Below are positions 59,036 to 64,000 of a stretch of 64,000 bases of DNA, in pieces. Numbering within the stretch: the stretch's first letter is position 1; each line of letters starts with the position of its first letter. The stretch is taken from assembly GCA_020634245.1 (NCBI GenBank), contig JACKCC010000009.1, forward strand, positions 124,001 to 188,000, given 5' to 3'. The notes under the pieces were generated by a model, which saw only the letters and a program-made list of their open reading frames with translations, made no database searches and was not told where the DNA came from. This DNA is from Ardenticatenaceae bacterium. GTDB taxonomy: Bacteria; Chloroflexota; Anaerolineae; Promineifilales; Promineifilaceae. Both the position numbers and the translations under genes were made by a program.

Positions 59036-60097
59036 ATGGATAAAGAACCAAAACCCTTGCTCTCAATACGAAATTTGAAGACCTACTTCGAAATGGACGA
59101 GGGAACATCACAAGCTGTCGATGGCGTGAGCTTTGACGTCCATCAAGGACAGGTTGTAGGCGTCGTCGGTGAAAGCGGCTGTGGCAAAAGCGTCACGATC
59201 AAGTCGGTCTTACGCATCGTGCAAAAACCGGGAAAGATTATCGATGGAGAAATTCTTTGGCGGCGTCGGCTAGAAAATGGACAGGAAGACCTAATTGACC
59301 TGGCTAAATTAGATGGACAGGGAAAAAAGATGCGGTCGATCCGCGGCGGAGAAATCGCATTGATTCCACAAGAGCCTATGGCGTCTTTCAGCCCAGTACA
59401 TACCGTTGGCGACCAACTCATTGAAGCAGTCCGTCTACATATGGATGTCAGCAAGAAAGAGGCTAAAGGGATCGCTATTGAGCGGCTGCGGGAAGTTGGT
59501 ATGCCTAGCCCTGAGCAGCGCTTAGATTCTTACTCTTGGGAACTAAGTGGTGGCCTCCGCCAACGAGCCATGATTGCCATGGCCCTGTCTTGTAACCCCC
59601 GGCTGCTCATCGCTGATGAACCAACGACGGCGATTGATGTGACCACGCAGGCTCAAGTCCTCAACCTTCTGCGACGATTGCAAAACGAGCATAATATGTC
59701 GATTATCTTCATCACCCATGATCTGGGTGTTATTGCGCAGGTGGCAGACTATGTGGTAGTGATGTATTTGGGCCGCATTGTGGAGACGGGTCCAGTGGAC
59801 GACATTTTTCATAATCCGCAGCACCCTTACACAAAAGCCCTCCTTGAGTCTATCCCGACGATTCATTCAAAGTCCAAGGAGTTCTTGCCAACTATTGAAG
59901 GTTCGATCCCTCATCCTTTCACCCGGCCGGCCGGGTGTCCTTTCTATCCACGATGTTCAGCTTTTATGCCAGGCACATGCAACCGGTTAACTCCTATCTT
60001 GAAGGCTGTCAATGAAAGACAATCGGTTAGCTGTTTTTTGCACCACAGTGCTTCTGAAGAAGAACAAGCGGCGCAGGGTAAAGATAAATCCAAGTGA
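59036..60097 (+). CDS. ABC transporter ATPase (DppD/OppD type)
   Basis: The 353-residue ATPase energises the importer. Walker A is VGESGCGKSVT near residue 44. The signature is WELSGGLRQRAMIAMAL near 171 (SGG then L instead of Q at the fourth position). Walker B is LLIADEPTTAIDV near 193, followed by the H-loop FITHDLGV. The Cys-rich C-terminal oligopeptide motif (RPAGCPFYPRCS...C) near 300 is typical of Opp/Dpp ATPases and may hold an iron-sulfur cluster. No ribosome site of note. Confidence 0.94.
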   Translation: MDKEPKPLLSIRNLKTYFEMDEGTSQAVDGVSFDVHQGQVVGVVGESGCGKSVTIKSVLRIVQKPGKIIDGEILWRRRLENGQEDLIDLAKLDGQGKKMRSIRGGEIALIPQEPMASFSPVHTVGDQLIEAVRLHMDVSKKEAKGIAIERLREVGMPSPEQRLDSYSWELSGGLRQRAMIAMALSCNPRLLIADEPTTAIDVTTQAQVLNLLRRLQNEHNMSIIFITHDLGVIAQVADYVVVMYLGRIVETGPVDDIFHNPQHPYTKALLESIPTIHSKSKEFLPTIEGSIPHPFTRPAGCPFYPRCSAFMPGTCNRLTPILKAVNERQSVSCFLHHSASEEEQAAQGKDKSK

Positions 60098-60167
60098 CGA
60101 GAGAAAAACACGACGTTTACAAAGAAAGATAACCAACAAATTTTTGCAGTTTACATAGGCAACCTCT

Positions 60168-61202
60168 ATGGCGGAATCAACTAATAGTAAGCCCATTCTC
60201 CTTGAAGTTAAGAATCTCAAGAAGTTTTTCCCTATCCAAAAGGGATTTTTCAAGCGCGTCGTGGGCCAGGTTAGGGCCGTTGATGACGTAAGCTTTTTCA
60301 TCAACGAGGGTGAAACTCTGGGGCTGGTTGGTGAAAGCGGGTGTGGCAAAACCACAACGGCGCGCTGCATTTTGCGCGCTGTTGATCCTTCCGCAGGCGA
60401 AATCCTCTTCCTGAAGGGTTCGGGCGAAAGGGTCGATATTGCAACCCTATCTGAAGAAGAAATGCGCCTTCTGCGTGGCGAGATTCAAATGATCTTCCAA
60501 GACCCCTATGCCTCGCTTAATCCCCGGCACAATATCTTCGACATTGTTGGCGAGCCGCTTTTTGTGATTCAGCAAATGACTAATCGAGCCGAGCGGCAGG
60601 CACGCGTTGCGGAACTGCTTGAACTGGTTGGGCTACGGCCGGAATACATGCAGCGTTTTCCACATGCGTTTAGTGGGGGTCAAAGGCAACGCATTGTCAT
60701 TGCTCGTGCATTGGCCTTAAATCCACGCTTGATTGTGGCCGACGAGCCTGTTTCAGCGCTTGATGTTTCTGTGCAGGCCCAAGTTCTGAATTTGATGTTG
60801 GATTTGCAGCGCAAACTCGGTTTGACCTACCTGTTTGTGGCTCATGATTTGAGTGTAGTGAAGCATATCAGTGACCGAGTGGTTGTGATGTACGTGGGCA
60901 AAATTGTGGAAATGTCGCCTACCGACGAACTTTACTATCAACCTTTACATCCTTATACAGAAGCGCTTATGGAGGCTGTTCCTGTGGCCGACCCACGGAT
61001 ACGCTCGGCCATGACTGAGCTTGAAGGTGATGTGCCTAGTCCAGCTAATCCACCATCTGGCTGCTACTTCCATCCGCGCTGCAAATATGCAATTGATATT
61101 TGTTCCAAGAAGTCACCAGAACTACTGGAACCAAGGCCAAATCACTTTGTAAGCTGTCATCGTGCCCATGAATTGCAGCTTACCGGTATAGGCGATCCGT
61201 AA
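60168..61202 (+). CDS. ABC transporter ATPase (DppF/OppF type)
   Basis: The 344-residue second ATPase of the importer has Walker A GESGCGKTTTARC near residue 53, the signature HAFSGGQRQRIVIARAL near 170, Walker B LIVADEPVSALDVS near 190 and H-loop FVAHDLSVV. The Cys-containing C-terminus (PPSGCYFHPRCKYAIDICSKK) parallels that of its partner. It ends the ABC operon, 18 bases before the oxidoreductase gene, so catabolic genes are probably on the same transcript. Confidence 0.94.
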   Translation: MAESTNSKPILLEVKNLKKFFPIQKGFFKRVVGQVRAVDDVSFFINEGETLGLVGESGCGKTTTARCILRAVDPSAGEILFLKGSGERVDIATLSEEEMRLLRGEIQMIFQDPYASLNPRHNIFDIVGEPLFVIQQMTNRAERQARVAELLELVGLRPEYMQRFPHAFSGGQRQRIVIARALALNPRLIVADEPVSALDVSVQAQVLNLMLDLQRKLGLTYLFVAHDLSVVKHISDRVVVMYVGKIVEMSPTDELYYQPLHPYTEALMEAVPVADPRIRSAMTELEGDVPSPANPPSGCYFHPRCKYAIDICSKKSPELLEPRPNHFVSCHRAHELQLTGIGDP

Positions 61203-61220
61203 GAGGAGTAATTCAAACTC

Positions 61221-62216
61221 GTGAAAACAATTCGATGGGGCATCGTCGGTTGCGGTGATGTCACCGAAGTGAAAAGTGGTCCTGGCTTGCAAAAAGCGCG
61301 GCATTCTGCTCTGGTTGCTGTGATGCGGCGTAATGGTGAATTAGCCAAAGATTATGCCCAGCGACATGGCGTGCCGACCTGGTATGACGATGCCGAAACA
61401 TTGATAAATGACCCCCAGGTGGATGCTGTCTACGTGGCGACACCACCTTCTTCTCACAAAGCGTACACGATTATGGCGGCGCAGGCTGGCAAACCGGTGT
61501 ATGTGGAGAAGCCAATGGCTTTGAATTATGCCGAATGTGTGGCGATGATCGAGGCTTGTGAAAAAACGGCAAGCTCCGAAGGAGCCATTCCCCTCTTCGT
61601 CGCCTATTACCGTCGCGGCCTGGATCGTTTTCTCAAAATTAAAGAACTGCTCGACAGCGGAGCGATTGGTGAAATGCGATTTGTCACCATCACTCTTTAC
61701 CAGCCGGTCCATTCTGAAGAACTGAATAAAGATACACTGCCTTGGCGAGTGCTGCCAGAAGTAGCTGGCGGCGGCTATTTTGTAGATTTAGCTTCGCACC
61801 AGCTAGATTTTCTCGATTATGTTCTGGGCCCAATTCGTTCCGTTCATGGCTTTGCGGCCAATCAAGCTGGTCATTATCCAGCGGAGGATATTGTTTCCGG
61901 TTCCTTTGTGTTCGAGTCGGGCGTGCAAGGGATGGGGACATGGTGTTTTTCTACGTTTGATGCGCTAGATCGCACCGAAATTGTGGGTAGCAAAGGGCGA
62001 ATCGCCTACACCACATTTGATGATACACCTATCACTTTAACAACTGCGTCTGGCACAGAGGAATTCGCCATTGGCTACCCGGAACATATCCAGCAGCCGC
62101 TCATCCAATCTGTTGTTGATGCGTTGAACGGCCTAAGAACCTGCCACAGCACAGGGAATAGTGCGGCGCGTACCAGTTGGGTGATGGATCAGATGCTGGC
62201 TGGTTACAAGTTTTGA
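61221..62216 (+). CDS. Gfo/Idh/MocA-family oxidoreductase
   Basis: The 331-residue product is an NAD(P)-dependent sugar oxidoreductase. The Rossmann motif is IRWGIVGCGDVTE at the N-terminus, the signature VEKPMALNYAEC with its catalytic lysine lies near residue 95, and VDLASHQLDFLDYVLG near 187 has the usual histidine. Substrates in this family are cyclic polyols or amino sugars. The neighbours suggest an N-acetyl-hexosamine derivative. The start is GTG at 61221, with GAGGAG ten bases upstream. Confidence 0.9.
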   Translation: MKTIRWGIVGCGDVTEVKSGPGLQKARHSALVAVMRRNGELAKDYAQRHGVPTWYDDAETLINDPQVDAVYVATPPSSHKAYTIMAAQAGKPVYVEKPMALNYAECVAMIEACEKTASSEGAIPLFVAYYRRGLDRFLKIKELLDSGAIGEMRFVTITLYQPVHSEELNKDTLPWRVLPEVAGGGYFVDLASHQLDFLDYVLGPIRSVHGFAANQAGHYPAEDIVSGSFVFESGVQGMGTWCFSTFDALDRTEIVGSKGRIAYTTFDDTPITLTTASGTEEFAIGYPEHIQQPLIQSVVDALNGLRTCHSTGNSAARTSWVMDQMLAGYKF

Positions 62217-62226
62217 AATTATACGG

Positions 62227-62661
62227 ATGATAAAAATGGATTACGTTTTTGGCACAACCCAGATGAAGCGCTATCGCTTTCCTACGCACATCAACGATTT
62301 GGTGATGGATCGTTCTCAGGCCACAGCCAGTGAAGTGTTTGTGGTCGAACTGGCTCCCGGTGAAGCGCCGCCGCTGCACCAACACGACGACACGGAACAG
62401 ATTTTTTATATTTTGGAGGGAAACGGCCGTTTAGAAATCGGTCCAGATACCACCCCCTACCCGGTCAAACCCGGAGATGTGGTGCGCATCCCGCCGGCCA
62501 CGCTGCACCGCATTCACTGTGTGGGAACGGCCGTGCTGTGTTATTTGGCTGTTGATTGTTTTCCTAACGGCCGTCCCCATGCCGAACCCACCTGGGACCG
62601 TCACGTGCAAACCGTTTGCCGTGAACAGGGTTGGGATTACGAGTCCATCGTAAAAGAGTGA
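62227..62661 (+). CDS. Cupin-domain protein
   Basis: The 144-residue product folds as a single cupin, with motif 1 PPLHQHDDTEQIFYILEGNGRL near residue 56 (His, His, Glu metal ligands) and motif 2 PGDVVRIPPATLHRIHCVGT near 87. It may be a sugar isomerase, epimerase or sensor for a metabolite of this pathway. An in-frame ATG at 62236 is a possible alternative start. Three ACGGCCGT copies within it mark the return of native-type sequence after the motif-free ABC region. Confidence 0.85.
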   Translation: MIKMDYVFGTTQMKRYRFPTHINDLVMDRSQATASEVFVVELAPGEAPPLHQHDDTEQIFYILEGNGRLEIGPDTTPYPVKPGDVVRIPPATLHRIHCVGTAVLCYLAVDCFPNGRPHAEPTWDRHVQTVCREQGWDYESIVKE

Positions 62662-62669
62662 AGAAAACG

Positions 62670-63845
62670 ATGCCAGATAAGAACCGATTTGCATTGGTGA
62701 ACGGCCGTATCGTTCTACCAGATCGCGTTGTAATGGGAAAAGCCGTCCTCATTGAAGGTACAATAATTGCCGGGATTGTAGAGGCGGATCTGTTAGGTGA
62801 CGATGTGGCGCGGGTGGATGTGAACGGCCGTGTCATCACCCCCGGCCTCATTGACATCCACACCCACGGCGCACTGGGCCACACGTTCAACGAGCCAACC
62901 GCCGAAGCCTTTGGCGCCATCACGGCCGAGAATGCCCGGCGCGGCGTGACGGCACTACTGGCTACCACAGCCACCGCTCCCATCCCCGACCTGGCGGCCA
63001 GCCTGGCATTTGCCCGGCAGTGGATGCAAGAAGACCATAACGGCGCGCAGCTTCTAGGCGTACACGTAGAAGGCCCCTACTTTAACGTGGCTCAGGCCGG
63101 TGCTCAAGACCCGGCCAACGTCCGCAATCCTGACGACTGTTCTGTTGATCAACTGCTGGCTTACCATGACGTTATCCGCCAGTTCACCTACGCGCCGGAA
63201 CTACCCGGCGCTGTAGAATTGACCAAACGCTTGGTTGAGTTGGGCATTGTTGCCGCCGCCGGACACAGCTCAGCCAAAGAGGAAGAAGTGGCGGCCGCTA
63301 TTGATACCGGCCTGCACCACATCATCCATATTTGGAGTGCCCAGTCCACAACAGTGCGCGAAGGTCCCTGGCGCAAACCTGGTTTACTCGAGGTTTCGCT
63401 GGTTTACGACAACCTCACCGTGGAGATGATTGCCGACAACAAACATTTACCGTCTACCTTGATGAAGCTGGCTTACAAATGTATCGGCCCGGATCGGCTT
63501 TGTATCATTTCCGATGCGACCAGCGGTGCCGGATTGCCAGACGGATCGCGCTTCCGCATGGGCGGGCTGGAGTATGAAGTGGATGACGGTGTGGGCATGA
63601 TGCTCGACCGCTCGTCTTTTGCCGGTAGTTCAACGCTGCTTAATGAGATGATTCCCATTCTCATTGAGCGTGTCGGCGTTCCTCTGCCGGAAGCGGTACG
63701 CATGGCATCGCTGACCCCGGCCCGTGTGATTGGCGTGGCAGATCGTAAGGGCAGCCTGGAAGCAGGTAAAGATGCCGACATCGCCATTTTTAATGATGAT
63801 TTCACTGCCTGGCGGGTGCTGATAAACGGCCGTTGGGCAACATAA
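62670..63845 (+). CDS. nagA: N-acetylglucosamine-6-phosphate deacetylase
   Basis: The 391-residue enzyme hydrolyses N-acetylglucosamine 6-phosphate to glucosamine 6-phosphate and acetate. The amidohydrolase metal site begins PGLIDIHTHGALGH near residue 62. HVEGPYFN near 133 gives the glutamate ligand, AAGHSSAKEEE near 196 and HIIHIWSAQ near 217 give histidines, and ISDATSGAGLPDG near 277 carries the catalytic aspartate. Length is normal. The ATG at 62670 is chosen from the family N-terminus; there is no strong ribosome site, and it lies eight bases after the cupin stop. Confidence 0.92.
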   Translation: MPDKNRFALVNGRIVLPDRVVMGKAVLIEGTIIAGIVEADLLGDDVARVDVNGRVITPGLIDIHTHGALGHTFNEPTAEAFGAITAENARRGVTALLATTATAPIPDLAASLAFARQWMQEDHNGAQLLGVHVEGPYFNVAQAGAQDPANVRNPDDCSVDQLLAYHDVIRQFTYAPELPGAVELTKRLVELGIVAAAGHSSAKEEEVAAAIDTGLHHIIHIWSAQSTTVREGPWRKPGLLEVSLVYDNLTVEMIADNKHLPSTLMKLAYKCIGPDRLCIISDATSGAGLPDGSRFRMGGLEYEVDDGVGMMLDRSSFAGSSTLLNEMIPILIERVGVPLPEAVRMASLTPARVIGVADRKGSLEAGKDADIAIFNDDFTAWRVLINGRWAT

Positions 63846-63878
63846 ACCAACCTCCCGGAGGTTTAAGAGGAGACTGTT

Positions 63879-64000
63879 TTGACTGAACAAGCATTATTGG
63901 AAACGAAAGTAGATTTACTCCCCGTCAGCATTTACCCAACAAATGATGCAATGGGGCATGCGGCGGCGCAAGCAGCGGCCCAAATCATCCAGCAAGCCAT
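63879..64000 (+). CDS. nagB: Glucosamine-6-phosphate deaminase, N-terminal part
   Basis: A frame opens with TTG at 63879, six bases after AGAGGAG, and runs off the window end after 40 codons. The visible residues TEQALLETKVDLLPVSIYPTNDAMGHAAAQ (split by me from the reading) fit the start of a NagB-like protein, which often begins with a short tail and then a Rossmann-like helix. The place directly after nagA supports this. The identification is tentative because the catalytic region is not in the window. Confidence 0.55.
   Translation, partial: MTEQALLETKVDLLPVSIYPTNDAMGHAAAQAAAQIIQQA

Noticed and set aside
63849..63863. Pseudo-palindrome AACCTCC-C-GGAGGTT before nagB
   Set aside because: The one-base centre cannot form an RNA loop and no repressor type is indicated; left as chance or a weak operator.

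Overview
The window looks like chromosomal DNA of a free-living, respiring bacterium, most likely a member of the Chloroflexota. That placement is an inference from gene content: complex I, many lipoproteins with Ser/Thr/Pro-rich linkers, giant secreted repeat proteins and Tat-exported copper oxidases. No rRNA or tRNA gene is present to confirm it. Native DNA is marked by a very frequent 8-bp palindrome, ACGGCCGT. I counted about 80 exact copies by eye, where about one is expected by chance. It is nearly absent from 52.8-62.4 kb.

Layout. (1) 1-3746: end of a complex I operon (nuoL 3' part, nuoM, nuoN). (2) 3902-5167: a beta-propeller-like lipoprotein. (3) 5507-14862: a pentose-phosphate and NADPH block: a transketolase fused to a universal-stress-protein (USP) domain, transaldolase, a DoxX-like membrane protein, a 28-residue membrane peptide, a HAD hydrolase, glucose-6-phosphate dehydrogenase, a lipoprotein, 6-phosphogluconate dehydrogenase and a ferredoxin-NADP reductase-like protein. 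(4) 14956-27582: a stress and envelope block: P3A proton ATPase, tandem USP, an eRF1-domain-like small protein, an SH3-like lipoprotein, a TauE/SafE exporter, FtsH, an unknown protein, an AI-2E-type permease and a GH15 glucoamylase-like enzyme. Four matching promoter modules lie in front of the transketolase gene, in front of usp (two) and in front of ftsH, so blocks 3 and 4 probably answer to one regulator.

(5) 27646-30627 (minus strand): CopC-CopD fusion, membrane-anchored CopC and a Met/Asp/His-rich lipoprotein, next to a complete insertion sequence (30651-32226) with 14-bp inverted repeats and a 6-bp target duplication. (6) 32287-48812 (minus strand): the most unusual part. Two giant secreted proteins (1937 and 1542 residues) share a C-terminal tandem module and flank two cupredoxin proteins whose copper-ligand motifs are complementary: one has HxxHxH plus HCH, the other HPH plus HNH. 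Together they could build one multicopper oxidase centre. An S8 peptidase between two paralogous small membrane proteins follows. The copper genes of region 5 could supply the metal.

(7) 49343-51927 (minus strand): a NarL-type response regulator and its PAS-GAF histidine kinase, ending at a strong terminator. (8) 52270-53330: debris, namely a frameshifted MFS transporter remnant and a broken transposase. (9) 53336-64000: a LacI-type repressor with its own promoter and a perfect operator, an Opp/Dpp-type ABC importer, a Gfo/Idh/MocA oxidoreductase, a cupin, nagA and the start of nagB. This looks like uptake and breakdown of an amino sugar such as a chitin or peptidoglycan fragment. Its ABC part lacks the ACGGCCGT motif and was probably acquired by transfer.
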